Positions 35,091 to 47,349 of a stretch of DNA of 64,000 bases are shown here, piece by piece. Location: the NCBI GenBank assembly GCA_031841125.1, contig CM063110.1, positions 29,260,678 to 29,324,677 on the forward strand, in the 5' to 3' direction. The notes under the pieces are model-generated. The model saw only the letters and a list, made by a program, of their open reading frames with translations. It was not told the DNA's origin and searched no databases. A program made the position numbers and the translations under genes. Position 1 is the stretch's first letter. Every line of letters starts with the position of its first letter. This DNA comes from Acanthococcus lagerstroemiae. Taxonomy: Eukaryota; Arthropoda; Insecta; Hemiptera; Eriococcidae.

Positions 35091-37440
35091 TGGCATGCTT
35101 CAGGGTAGCCGTCATTTTCGAACATTTCCACCGGGACCCCCTCCCTCAAAATCAGTTTCAATAAAATATTAAGATATTCTGCAAAGTTTCAATTTTATCG
35201 GCTAAGAGGAAAACGTACCACCTCCATTCTCATTCTTATGACAAGATACACACACGTAGTTCTGATATTTTTACTCAGAAAAATGGAAGTAATTAACATG
35301 CCAGCTGACCATACACGAGTAACTCGGCGCAACAGAAAAAAATGTCAAGAATTCTACGCTTTCTTCCATAAGATCTGTAGTAATGAATGTTAGTATAGAC
35401 GATCACTTTGAACCTCTCTCCGTTAATGACATTTTTGAGAGGGTTACGAGAAAAGAGTAAAAAACTTTTCTGATGAATAATCCAGCGAGGGTCATAATTT
35501 GTCCTTCATTATCGATAGAAGCACCCGACAAATCTTTATCACCCATTATCAGTTTCCGGTTAGCTTTATCCTATCAGTTTTACACATTTCTTATTTCATA
35601 CTTAACATAATGATTCATTGTCCATAACTCGGACACACTAGTACAAGATAAACCATCAAACGCCTACGCTTCTGTTTCTAACTTTCATTAAAATTTGCAT
35701 ATTAGCGTTCCACAATGTTCTACTCATACTCATAATGGAGCTTCCTAAACCACCATCTGAAATTCTAGTTTTTTTGCAATAAAGAATTAAAAAACTCATT
35801 CAGGAATCAACTAGGAACTAGTCAACACATAATTTCAACCCAAAAATTTATCCACAACCATTTTACAGCATGCTGTAGCACATATTTCTTGAGCAATTTT
35901 TTGGATGTTTATCATCTCAGTCAACACATTAACGTACGGTATACACAGGTAAATATTATATAAATCGCCTGAGGTCCAGAACAAAATTTGATACAGGAAA
36001 ACAATCAAAAAATATCGATAATAATCCAAAATTCAGCAGTGTGTAGTGTATATCTTGATTTCGTATAGTAATAACAATTCTCGGTACCATATTTCAAACC
36101 AGTTGGTTCCAGTTCGTCACAAGTTATAGTAAACCGGTAATTACAAGTTAGAAACCCTACGGCAATTTATTCTCCATTCAAATACTGAATATTTAACATA
36201 TTGAAATCATATTTCATTCGACGTATCTAGACAAGAAAAAAAAGAAGAAAAAAAGAGAATGAAGAAAGATTACGCACAATAAATATGTAGATGATTTTTT
36301 GCAACCTAATTTCACTATTTCTGTTACAATATTATATCCATAAGTTCAGTCACAGATCACCAACTGTATTTTTAGTTGATACTGCTGATTCTTTTCTCGA
36401 AAAGATGAATTCAGGTAAAATACGGTAATTTAAATAATTTAAAAACCAGCACCGTATACTTCAAACAGTCTTTCACTGACAACTCGACTCTACAAATTCA
36501 CGAATTTATTTTTTCAACCTTTCCCGAAATTGCTTTAAAATCCATATATGGTTACTTTCCTCGACAAATTCTTCTCAGATACAAATATCCAGAACCGAAA
36601 TTCGGCATGAGAGGAGTAGCCGAAGAAAATGTTGGAAAACTGAAGTAACACTGCATTTCTGTTTTTTGGAGTTTCATTACTTCAGGAGAGGAGATGAGAA
36701 TCATGTCTAAAGATAAACGAACGAATATTAAAAAAAAACAAAAAAAAACGGAAGTGGAACGACATATGTATACGTTGCTACCCCTCTCCCCACACACAAA
36801 CTTTTGAATGACTGAGGAGAAGATATGAGCAGATTCTGTGAAATTAAAATAAACCAAATACAAAAAGCATTGCAGCATTTACGACTTCAAAAACGAGGGT
36901 GTTGTCAAGATTGATGTCTGAATGACTGGAGGGCGAGAAGTAGGAGGAAACAAAAGATACACTCTGAAATCATTCAACAAATTAAAACACTATAGGAGCA
37001 AATTATCAATAACACCTCTGACTACAGAATTCTAAAATTAAGCGGGAGTGGGACCGCCTATATTATGAAACTCATAATTTCAATAAGCAGACGAAAAAAT
37101 TCAACACCCGACGTACAGGGTTCTGCAATAAATTTGAAGAAGCCAGGGGTGTCTTATTGATTACATAAACAGATACTATCATCCCTTTAGGAAACGTACA
37201 CATGGAAATCCATCTATTCGTGTTCTTTAATTTTCAACTTGAGTCAGACCAACATCTATTTAGCGAATCTTAAACCCTAAAAATTAATCTCCATATTGAA
37301 TCAGAAGATTTTTTCCATTTTCAGCTTCCCGCACTGGTACCTCAGTTTCTACGACAGGCTGAAATAGACGTTGAAATTAAACTGAGCGACATTCATACCC
37401 AGAGGAATGCGAACTTTAATCTCCAGCCCTCACCAACTCT
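35091..37440. other. No gene seen; AT-rich
   Basis: Only short open frames without domains occur. The 3' part (37,210-37,440) holds weak versions of the CTAGGTGCCTCAATTTTC unit. Confidence 0.35.
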
Positions 37441-37540
37441 ATCACCCTAGGTCGTTCAATTTTCATTCGAGGTAACGATTAATGTTGAAAATGAATCAAG
37501 AGACGCTCGAAATCTAAGAAAGAATATCCATATTATATTT
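37441..37540 (+). repeat. Degenerate repeat unit, same family as 30,429
   Basis: CACCCTAGGTCGTTCAATTT followed by TCATTCGAGGTAACGATTAA and GTTGAAAATGAATC keeps the pattern of the 30,551 and 35,012 units. Confidence 0.4.
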
Positions 37541-37546
37541 CATCCA

Positions 37547-38222
37547 TAGGGTTAGGATTTTTATGCGCTAAAAATAGCAAAAAAAGCGCTTATAATAAGC
37601 GGTTAAAATCTGGAGAAAAAAAAAACAAACATAAATATGCGCTATAAAATTGTAAAAGTATAAATAAGTGCAATGAAAATATATGCCATCATGGGTATCA
37701 AAATGCAGGCAGGCATTTTCAAAGAGCTTTCAAAAACCCTATCGATTCGTACATACAGCGAATCTAGAAGAAACGTAGAGCAGAAAAAAGTCAAAATATT
37801 AATTTATTTTTGTTAATAAGTATGTATAAATAAATCAATTATTAATACTCTTTCAAAATCTTACAATTGTCAATCAATTTATGCTTTGAAAAATGCTGCT
37901 CTAGTCTCTAATTTTTCAGTCCAGAGCCGACCCTCTTCCAGCAGCTGACCGCTTGTTTAAACTTTGAAAAAAAACAAAAAACTGAAAATATCAAAAATCT
38001 CATATTCTTGGTTTTTCTCACCATTGGCCGATTTTTGCTCTTTCTTTTTCAAAAAGAAAAAAAAAACAAAAAAAAACACTAACTCAAAATATGCGAAAAT
38101 ATGCGCTATAAACGTTCACCATTCGTCTTAGAATTGCATGAAATCTGAAAAAAAAAATTGCGATAAGCGGTATCTGGTGCAGCAGGAAAAAAATATGCGG
38201 TATCATATAAATCCTAGCCCTA
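37547..38222. mobile_element. hAT-like MITE (TAGGGTTAGGATTT ends)
   Basis: It starts TAGGGTTAGGATTTTTATG and ends CATATAAATCCTAGCCCTA, imperfect inverted ends. The flanks TTCATCCA (37,539-37,546) and TTCATCAA (38,223-38,230) form an 8-bp duplication with one mismatch. AATATGCGCTATAAA occurs near both ends (about 37,636 and 38,098), possible subterminal binding motifs. There is no coding sequence. Confidence 0.65.
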
Positions 38223-40054
38223 TTCATCAAGTATGAGAACCCTCTTCCTCGGTTAGCGATCCAATTTTCGTCTAAAAAATTGCGATGCCTGTGTTCAACT
38301 TGACATTTCCGGTGTCCCGAGAAGCATACCAATTTTTCAAGAACCATTTGGCAAGCTGATTTAGAATCCGTTGGCCAATCTTCGAACTAGCCTTCAGTAT
38401 AGTTCTTGAAATGCTTTGCTCCCAGTGGTTAAATTTGTTCCTTTTGCTTTCAAAAGCATCAGCCAGACTTTATTTTAAATCAAACATTTCGAGGAGTCCC
38501 GTCGGGAGGGGGGGAAGAGTCAAATTTAACATAGGATTCCCCAAAAGAAAAGCTGCAATTTTGCTTTGAAAATTTCTAACAGTAAATTCTGTTTTACCAT
38601 GAAAAATCGTTTCCATAAGTGTACAGATTGAGTGACGATCGAAAATTTTACGTCTTAAGTCTTAAGTGAATGGCCTTTTTGTATTTCGTGTTACAAGTAC
38701 ACTTTTTCACACATATGTAGTACATTAATGCTCACAGAAAGTGTATACAGGTATGAAAATGATACTTGTCGTCTACTTGGTTTTCAGGTGTACTGAACCC
38801 CTTTAGGAAATTGTTATGCTCCTAACTCCCATCATAAAAGCTCCACCAAAGGGGCGAAGCCTTTGAATTACAGATACTACTGTCAAACATATCGGAAATT
38901 GCGTTTTGGGGGTAACTAAATCCGTTATTACGGCTATTTATTATGGTCCATAGGGAGTAGGGACGTGCAAATTTAGAAATTATGGAACACAGCTCCAAGC
39001 AGATCAACAATTGGGTTTCTGCACTCGCCGACTTCCTCTTTGAAGTCAATTCCTCAGAAACCACGACAAATAAAGGTCCACGGGTGGCTGAGACGTAAGA
39101 AATTTAAAAGTGTCTAATCAGTCACCATAGAGGTCAGTCATTATAGAAGATATTTATGGCGTCACTACATAGCTAGTCCTAGAAACTTTGCAGAACAAGA
39201 AACACCTTTATGCATACATGGAGTTTTTTTGGCCACACTCATGAGGTACTGGTAGGAACAAACAGCATATCAGAGGTTTTTTGTAACACATAGCAGTCTG
39301 TTTTTAAATCAGACCTGTTCATAGGAAGTTTCATTTCCCTGGTAGTGCTCACCGTACAAAACAGTGGAAGTACGCACGATGCACGTAGTTGATTTTGGAG
39401 ATCATTGCGTCTTGAAACTACATACTTTCAAAGCCAGCCATTCAAAGGTGATTTTAACCAGAGATCTCGCATATAGGTTGAAAACGGGCCATACGATATG
39501 CATCATGCGAATATTCGAAAAACGTGCTATATTCAGCCGTTCGCTGTTCGGTGGTTTGTCAGGCCCAAACCACGCACAGAGGAGAAATACCGCGCGACAG
39601 GTTACTATACGGAAATTCAGCAGACCGAGGTGTTTCGTAACACGACCAACATAACACTCTGCCAGAAATAACCCAACCTCTGGTTGATATTTATTAGAAA
39701 CGCGTGACCCAATCGCGAAAACATGATTAAAATTAAGAACGTCCGTTGTAGTCCAGGTAAAAAGAAAGTGCAATAGAAGCATCACGATAGGATACAACGA
39801 AGACACATAACATACATTCATGCCAATGTAACATCAGAGTGGTCCTTATATTTGAATTTTTTTCCGATCAGTGGCACGGTCTCGGAAAGTATTCCACGTG
39901 ATGAGAAAATAATTCCTCGAAAGTTCGAGCAAGACCGAACAATCTTGCCCGGTAGCACCTTGGAGTCAGAGTTGCAAATTTTTGGTCTAAATCTGTGATA
40001 TGAAGCAAGAAAACATTAGAAATCGAAAAATGAGGTTCGAAAAGGTTCTGCCAT
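38223..40054. other. No recognised gene
   Basis: The stretch 39,360-39,830 has overlapping open frames on both strands (96 and 139 codons) with no recognisable domain. Elsewhere the sequence is AT-rich. Nothing further was seen. Confidence 0.35.
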
Positions 40055-41301
40055 AGAGGGCACTAGAAGAAGCAATAAATCTGACAAGGAAGAGAATAGG
40101 TACTCAAATAACAGAAAAGAGGAAACTATGGATGAAAAGTGAAATATTAGAGTTAATGGAAGAAAGAAGAAAGTATAAACAAGCCAATGATAGAGAAAGT
40201 AAGTAAAATATAAAACTTTAAGAAATCAAAAAAATAGAAAATGTAAGAGGGTAAACGAAAAATGGATTAATCAGAACTGTGAGTAAAATGAGGAGCAAAT
40301 GAAAGCAGGAACATCGATGGGGCATATAACAAAGTAAAAAGATATTTCGGAAAAAGAAAAACGAGAACAAATAATTCAAAATAATTCAACAAATGAAAAA
40401 GGAAACTTGTGAGACTCTAAGACAGACAAACTAAAAAGATGGGTGAGATACCCTGAAGAACTGTAAAAGAATGGAGCAGGTATAAGTAAGTATATGGAAA
40501 GAGAAGACAGTATGGAAGATGAAGAAAGGTGAGATCCTATTTTGAGATTGCAATTTGATAAGGCTGTGAAAGAAATGAAAGCAGGTAAAGCATAAGGAGT
40601 TGAGGAAATGGCTACCGAGTAATTTGAAGAATGCAGAAGTAGTTATGAAAAATTAATATGAATCAATTCGCAGAATGTATAAGGAAAGAGAAATGCCAAT
40701 AAATTTCCAGAAAAACAAATTATGATGCTTAAAATAGCAGGAGCAAGCAAACGTGAAGATGATCGTGCTACACGTTTGCTTTCGGGAGTATTAAAGATTC
40801 TAGTAAGGATAATAAACAAAATAATACAAAATAAAACGGAAGAAAGGGACGAGAAGATCACTTTGGATTCAGAAAATGTAGAAGAACTGAGGAAGCAATT
40901 TTATGTTTGAAGCTTTTCTTAGGGGGAAAAAAAAAAGACTGAAAAAAGGTTTAGATTCATATGTAACATTTGTAGATTTTCCCTCCGGTCACTGACGCGA
41001 TGCTCGAAAGGGTAGTTCCTGTGGCCGGGGGTGCGGTGTCATAGAGGCCACTTTGGCATGCGTGCATCGCCATACGTCTCACCACACCATTATTAACATT
41101 TGTAGATTTAGAAAAAGCTTTCATAATATTGTTTCGTCAAAAATATTTTAAATATTGACGGAGATAGGAAAGAGAGAATAGTAATATGGAACTTATACGA
41201 GAATCAAAAGGCTCAAATACAAACAGAAACTGAAATGAGAGAAGTAAAAATTCAAGAAGGAGTGAAACAAGATTGCTGTTTGTCACTAGTACTGTTTAAC
41301 C
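40055..41301 (+). pseudogene. RTE-like LINE, 5' half of polymerase, heavily decayed
   Basis: Despite many frameshifts and stops, the region reads LEEAINLTRKRIGTQITEKR near 40,060, VNEKWINQNC near 40,251 and GAYNKVKRYFGKRK-like sequence near 40,319. After the SINE-like insertion at 40,980-41,093 it continues with TFVDLEKAF (reverse transcriptase motif A) and a QEGVKQDCCLSLVLFN-like block near 41,255. This is the standard order of an RTE/CFDP2-like polymerase up to the FADD motif. The following FADD half lies inverted at 41,867-42,250. Confidence 0.65.
40980..41093 (-). mobile_element. SINE-like element, short form, with 16-bp target duplication
   Basis: The 114-base insert is flanked by the exact 16-base direct repeat TAACATTTGTAGATTT at 40,964-40,979 and 41,094-41,109. 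On the minus strand it matches the first 115 bases of the 8,120 element and the 52,129 copy (ATGGCGATGCACGCATGCC, ACTACCCTTTCGAGCATCGC). It has split the TFVDLEKAF codons of a LINE reverse transcriptase and duplicated part of them. Long target duplications without fixed ends point to LINE-type machinery. Confidence 0.75.
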
Positions 41302-41857
41302 CAAAGCTTCTCAACTGGGGGTCCCTGAGCCTGTTGTAGGGGGTCCACGAAAAGTAAAAAATTCAAAAGAAGAAAGGACAATGTCAGGCGAGATTGAAGT
41401 GTACATATGGAAAGAGAGATTTTTCATGTACAAGCATGAATGTTTGCTATTGGCTTTCAAAAAAATGATCTGCGTCATTTTGGCTTCAAGTTATGAATGC
41501 CAGTGATTATGCCGAGTTAGGAAGATCGCAGTTCTTATTTTCTATCGTTTTCCACAATTTACCTATGTGAAGTCGGATTTTCTGCATTGACAGCTATTCA
41601 GATGAAACCTCGAAACTGCCTCAATGCAAACTCAGATCTACGTGTGGCAGTTTCGCTGCTATATCCACACTCAGACGAGCTTGTATCATCCTACGAACAG
41701 CAACGGGCGCACCAACATTTTTTTTTGAATGTTTTTACAAAATTTTGATTCTTTATTAATTGTAACCCATTTTTTGTAAATGCACTTATCATTACATACA
41801 GCTGTAGAAGAATGGTCGTGGCTGAAATTTTTTTCCAAAGTTGAGGAAGTCCGCAGA
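41302..41857 (+). pseudogene. hAT transposon remnant (ZBED/SCAND3-like C-terminus)
   Basis: The ends GCTTCTCAACTGGGGGTCC (41,306) and TTTTCCAAAGTTGAGGAAGT (41,831) are imperfect inverted repeats. Between them, at 41,474-41,733, the plus strand encodes the hAT dimerisation region: SFWLQVMNASDYAEL, then after one frameshift YLCEVGFSALTAIQMKPRN, CLNANSDLRVAVSLL and a QQRAHQHF end. This matches the extreme C-terminus of SCAND3/ZBED5-type transposases (YLCE.GFSALT...K.R.RL....DLRVA.S). The catalytic core is missing, so the copy is internally deleted. Confidence 0.75.
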
Positions 41858-41866
41858 AAATCAGAA

Positions 41867-42250
41867 TTATTCCAGAGGGGTCTGTGTGCTCTTAAATATT
41901 TTTGCTAATGACCAATATGCCCTCCATGTCTGTCTTTTCCTGATTTCGATTTCCTTATCCATTTTGTTCTTGAATGACATGATTTGGCTTAAATAGGTAT
42001 ACTCTTCTACTTTCTCTAGTTCCCTGTTTCCCATGAATACCCTACCTTCCTCTACGTTCGACATATATTTTGTTTTGTCAGTATTTATCTCTAAACCCGC
42101 CTTCTTACTTGCTTCCTCAAGCTCTGTGCACATTCTCTGTATATCCTCAACTTTTGCCGCTATCAGTACTATATCGTCCGCGAATCTTAAATGGTTTAAA
42201 TATTGTCCCTGTATCTTCAAGCCTATATCTGATATTTTCCATTAATTTTC
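41867..42250 (-). pseudogene. RTE-like LINE, FADD half of polymerase, inverted
   Basis: On the minus strand the frame reads IGLKIQGQYLNHLRFADDIV (catalytic FADD intact), then EASKKAGLEINTDKTKYM, LEKVEEYTYL and SLAKIFKST. The open frame is about 120 codons without a stop. It is the natural continuation of the plus-strand fragment ending at 41,301, but faces the opposite way, so this looks like a rearranged copy. The downstream C-terminal part of the polymerase is not present beyond 41,867, where the hAT remnant begins. Confidence 0.8.
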
Positions 42251-45200
42251 AGTTTCAGTAGTCAGAAGCAAACTTAGTAATATACTTATTTGACGGTTAG
42301 GCCCGTGTGCACGGGGGATGTCCATCCTTCTCCCAGAGGAGAGCTTTGAAATACAATTTTCAGAATATCCTGAACTCCATGATGAGGGGAAAATTTCAAT
42401 CAAGCTAAGCCTGATTTAAATTTTATAGTACTTTTCCTCTCTTCTTCGTTTCACTAAACGACTTCAGGTACTTTACTGTTTGTTTTTACTTGACTTAAAC
42501 AACTTAGAAATGTATGCCTGTAATCTTATAATGTAATACATCATATTTTATGCACACCAATTTGTTAATAGTGTTCTTAGTAGAATTTTTTTTAAATAGA
42601 AAACTTGAAAATCCCCTTCCTCCTTCCACTAGTAAATCCTACGTACGGGCCTGTTGACGCTGCAACATGCAAATCTGAATATTTCACGTCTCAGCTCCCT
42701 ATATAAATTATTATGGGTAAAAATTCCTATTCGCGTTTCTCATCAGAGCCGCTCTCACGTGGAAAATTCGTGAAGCTTGGACGAAAGGGTGATCAAATTG
42801 ATAAGCCTCATTCACATAACACGGCGCACTTCTTTAAGCTCCTTTTTTTCCCCCAGAAAATTCAAATGAATACCTATTTTAGAAACATTAAAAATTGGTA
42901 GAGTAAACTTCACTCTACCTTCTGTATATTTCACTTTTTAAAATTCATGAAAAAGCAGCGAGAATAAAGCTTCTGAAAATAGGCCCTGGGTTATTCAAAT
43001 TGAGCTTGTGTACATTGATCACCATCTTGTCCTCGTACTTCAGTCCCCTGTGGACCATTATAAATGAGGGTTACCGTTAAAGTAACCTCACAAATGAATT
43101 TAGCGACCTCCGAAAATCCGACTTCCGATGTAATTAGGGCCAGTATTTTTAACCAAGTTTTATAATACTGGCCTTTAAAAGGAATCATCTGTATTCTTCA
43201 GGTTTCGACCACTAGTACTGTGTATAGCTTTTAATATGGAGGAGAAGAGCAAGCTAACTTCCAAAATAAATTGAATTCATTCAAAAACCAAACAGACAGA
43301 TTTCTTTTATTTCTGTGTACGATAAAAAATATGAAGTTCACACTTCTCAAAAAATGAAACTAAGTGCATTAAGCTCTGGAAATTTTTTGCTCCAAATTCA
43401 GCGTAGGTAATCTATTGTTACAATAATAAGAACACATTTTTCGATTTAAAACAGTTTTGTTCAGCGTAACTTGACTTTTAGGATCTTGTGGAATCCAACA
43501 ACGCAGATTTTCTCATGTGAAAACCTACATTAAGCCTCACCCCATGTTAAATAAGCCCTTAATATTTTTCCATTTCAAAAATTTGTGTTCAATGGTGGGA
43601 GGGTGGGGGGTGGGGGTGGAATACCACCTAGAACAAATTTAGCCAGTGAGAGTAAGACATTTCGAGAAAAAAATGTTTCTCAAACCACTCTACGGAGGCG
43701 GTGTTCAAGCTCTCTTCCTTGCTACGGTCCATCTTCTTGCTAAATTTTTTTTTTTCTAAGTATAAATATAACACTTAGTACAAGCCTCGCAAAATCAAAA
43801 ATCAGCTTTATTGGGGGAGGGGGAATAGAGCATACAACACCCTTTTAACCCTTAAAATCTTCAGTATTTATCGCGTCAATCGTAAATCGTATCAAAATTT
43901 TGATAGCTTCCAGCAAGTTGATTTTTTGCGAGTAACATGTTCCGTAACTACCCTTCATTTTCGTAAGACTTACAGTTAAGGAAACTTTGAGGAAGTACGG
44001 GTCAGTTGTCTAGTGCGTCGCTACAAGGAGAAAGTACAAATGAATATGTATTAGAGTCCTACACGCGTGGAATGTTTTCACCATTACATATTAGGTATTA
44101 TTTTATGATACTTTTGCTCTTGAATACAACTAAAAAATTATGTTTCCCCCCAGTATTTAATGAAAGAATTTTGAACTTTCTTAACAGTTACTTTTTTTGT
44201 CTTTCATACAGGCACCTGAATCACCTGTATTGTTTCAAATTTGGGGGTCTGAGTGCGGTCGAATCCGAAACCTGAAGCGATATTCGCAGTCAGCAACCCA
44301 AAGGATCCCTACTTCGATGTTTCAATCTAAAATTCCAAGATTATTAGCACGTAAGAACCTCCTCAAGTAAAAATGTTTTCGGCTAAACTGAAAACACTGG
44401 ACCTTCGTCGGATTTCAATCCGACTTCCCGGTCTTCAGAAATTCAGATGAGCGCATTTTGTGAAACACCCTGCATAATAACATATCAACACTGGACAGGT
44501 GAAAAATCTCAGAAATTCATTACGAGGTATGGCGTTCATCTGAATCATTGGCGAGGGGGGTGGGGGTACACAAAGCCAAAAAGTAATAACTGCGGCGCAG
44601 AATACTGATAATAATTCATTTCTAACATTACCTATTACAGGCCTAATTTTCTACACGAAAACGATGACTAGACACGAACTTTCGACATTTCGGCTGAATC
44701 ATTATACTACTCGACCTTTAAACGAGTGGGTTCCAAGGATACTCGCTTTTAAGACGATTCGAGTGCGCCCGTCCACCAAGAAAATGACAAAAAATCGAAT
44801 AACAATCTGACGTAATTGATTAAACGAATAAAAATAATGAAACCCAGTATACTATGCGCAGCAAAGGTGTAAAATTTTTCTTTTGTTTGCGACTTGATTT
44901 TCACACTCGCCACTCAAGTTCGAAGAGAACGCCTCGAAAAACTTACTTTCGATTAAATTCGTGTATTTGTAAATGCACAAATACATACACTACGAGTACG
45001 TAAGTCATTACCCGGCGCAGACGGAATCATGAAGCAAACCACCTCGGAAACGAAATTCTGTATAATTTCTTCTGAATTATTGTCATTTTATGTGTCACGG
45101 AAACAGGTTGTTATATACCAGAAATTACAACTCGTCGAGGTAAAATGTAATAAACGAGTACAGAGGAGTGCCGAGGTGGGCAAGACGTTGCAGGTTTTCC

Positions 45201-45370
45201 TTTTCGATATATATGGGGGAGGAGGGGGGACAAGAGAACGCTTTCCGCTAACGTTACTTTGATGTGCATTCACTGTCCGAGTTGAATTGAACATCAATTG
45301 AAATATGCAGCAATTTACACGGTTTCAAAATTTCTGAAGCCTGTTACTCCCGATCTGAGTAATCTAGGGT
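42251..45370. other. No gene seen; one perfect small hairpin
   Basis: A G-rich tract lies at about 43,592-43,620. GTCGGATT (44,407-44,414) faces AATCCGAC (44,417-44,424) in a perfect 8-bp stem with a two-base gap. A GCGATATTCG...TCAGCAAC phrase at 44,277 recurs near 56,588. No coding feature was recognised. Confidence 0.35.
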
Positions 45371-45686
45371 CAGAGTGTCTAGCAAATACAAATCTGTGAA
45401 ATTCGTAACTTTTTAATGACCTTTTTATGACTTTTTTCATCGACTCAGTACTCACGTTAGGAGTATTAAATTGCAAAAACAAAAACTAATTTTGACGTTT
45501 CAGTGATACTAGCTCAATTTTTTCTTCTGCTAGTATTCTGGAGTTCACATTTAAAAAGGAAAATGATAAAAATTAATTTTTTCCGAATTTGGAGAGAATT
45601 TATGATTTTTTTAAGGAAAATCAAATTGAATATTATATAATTAAATTCATGACTTTTTCATAGCTTTCATGACTGGCAGACACCAC
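45371..45686. mobile_element. MITE of the CAGGGTGTCTA family, first copy
   Basis: It starts CAGAGTGTCTAGCAAATACA and ends near GGCAGACACCACG. Interior blocks (ATGACCTTTTTATGACTTTT, GGAGTTCACATTTAAAAAGG) match the copy at 46,157-46,672. The ends are diverged and no target duplication was read. Confidence 0.5.
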
Positions 45687-45689
45687 GAG

Positions 45690-46150
45690 GGTTGGATTTT
45701 GTTTGGCCAAATTGACAATGAATAGGACTGAATACTCAAAGTACGCCAGGGAAGGAATTTAGTTTCTGCAAAGGCGGAGTCAAACAAGTAGGTATATCTT
45801 GAATGTAAAGGGAAGGCGCTACCCAACAGAATGCTCGTTCTTCCTGAAAGGGTTAGCAGAGTGAGGGAGGAAACTGAATTATGGGGAAGGGGCTTCTGAC
45901 GGTCTTGAGAGATTTGAGGAAAAATTAAATTGTTCAAAAGGAAGAAGGGTGGTTCAGGAAGTTTCGGGGGAGGAAGTTTGAGATTCTCGAAACCTGCATT
46001 CTCGGAAGGAAGCTTCAGGTGGGTCATGAGAGATTTGACGGAAAATTAAATTTTTCAAGGGGAGGGATCAGGAAGTTTTGGGGAAGTTAGATCAAGCCTC
46101 CCAAGACCTAAATTCTCAGGGAAGGGGCGGACTTCAGGCGATCTCGAAGA
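45690..46150. repeat. Degenerate tandem repeat, unit about 120 bases
   Basis: GAGAGATTTGAGGAAAAATT at 45,908 recurs as GAGAGATTTGACGGAAAATT at 46,028, each followed by a TTCAGGAAGTTT or ATCAGGAAGTTT block and a CCTGCATTCTCGG or CCTAAATTCTCAG block. A further diverged unit lies beyond the 46,157-46,672 MITE (about 46,681-46,760), so the MITE landed within the array. Confidence 0.5.
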
Positions 46151-46156
46151 ACTTAA

Positions 46157-46672
46157 CAGGGTGTCTACCAAATACAAATTTGTGAAATTCATGACTTTTT
46201 CATGACCTTTCCACAGCTTTTTTTGTGGACTCACAATACTCATGTTAAGGGTCTTCAACTGCGAAAATTAAAAACTAATTTTGATACTAGTTCAATTTTC
46301 TCCTTTACTTTATTTGGAGTTCACATTTAAAAAGGAAGATGGTAAAATAATACATTTAAGGAAATGTACATTAAAAATTCATTGTTGTTTTTCAATGAGA
46401 GAATGAAAATGAAATAATATTAATGAATGTATTGTAGGCAGTTTATGAATGCGAACTAATTAAAGAATAATATCAAGAAGACAGGAACAACTGAAGTATG
46501 CAAATATTTTTTACAATTGAATAATAGGAATAAAATATAACATATTATGACTAAAAAATAGATAAGCTCTTTTTTTCTGTTTTCCAGAAGAATTTGGGGA
46601 GAATTTATAATTTCCGAGAAAAAGCAAATTAAATATACAAGTCAATTTATGACTAGACAACTGGACACCCTG
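46157..46672. mobile_element. MITE of the CAGGGTGTCTA family, second copy
   Basis: It begins CAGGGTGTCTACCAAATACA and ends GACAACTGGACACCCTG, giving the inverted ends CAGGGTGTC and GACACCCTG. The interior has ATGACTTTTTCATGACC and GGAGTTCACATTTAAAAAGG in common with 45,371-45,686 and is about 200 bases longer than that copy. No clean target duplication was found. Confidence 0.6.
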
Positions 46673-47349
46673 TTTATAACATTCGAGGAAGTTTAGGAGG
46701 AGACGGTAGTTTGAGCTCCTTCAAGACCCACTGACGTCCGAGTTCCCATCAAAATTATCAATTCTGAGAGATCAAGATTTTCACAAGACCATTCCCTCTA
46801 AGATTTGAACGGTGCCTTCCAATTTCTATGTTAATTATTTATGACAATAACTGATCGTAAGTATAAAAAGGAATCATACAGCGAATTCTTATGAGTCGAT
46901 GTTATCAAAACTACGCTCCTTATTGCCCAATTAAGAACTGTTTTCCTTCATTATTAGATTTACGTCTACAGGAGAGCCACTTAATGATTTTCCCTGACTT
47001 TTTTCGGTTTTCCAGACCAATTTTCCAAATTTTCCCAGATATTTTTTCAGCTATAGTACTGTACAGCTTTGAGAAACTATTTGACACCAAATTTGATATT
47101 CAGTGAGTATTATGAAAACTGAGATTACTTCAGGTTTCTATACGAATGAAAACTGAACAACTACAATCCCTTAATTTTTAACAAAATCAGGAAGTTTTCA
47201 AAAAGTTTCCTAATTTTGATCAAAATTATTTCATTTCTCAGACCCTTTCCTGACTTTTCCCGGTTTTCGAGAAAGTGACTACCTATAGGACTACAGAGTG
47301 TCACTTAGTTATACATGTGATTTGATTTCGTTTCTTTATTCAATTTTAG
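46673..47349. other. No gene; fragments of a TTCCCTGACTTTTCC repeat
   Basis: Versions of the phrase CCCTGACTTTTTTCGGTTTT and TTTCCTGACTTTTCCCGG occur near 46,991 and 47,247. The same phrase flanks the 57,664-59,980 element. Otherwise nothing was seen. Confidence 0.35.

Noticed and set aside
39364..39821. Opposed open frames of 96 and 139 codons
   Set aside because: They overlap on opposite strands and neither shows a known motif.
44407..44424. Perfect 8-bp hairpin as a transcription terminator
   Set aside because: The genome is eukaryotic and no gene ends there.
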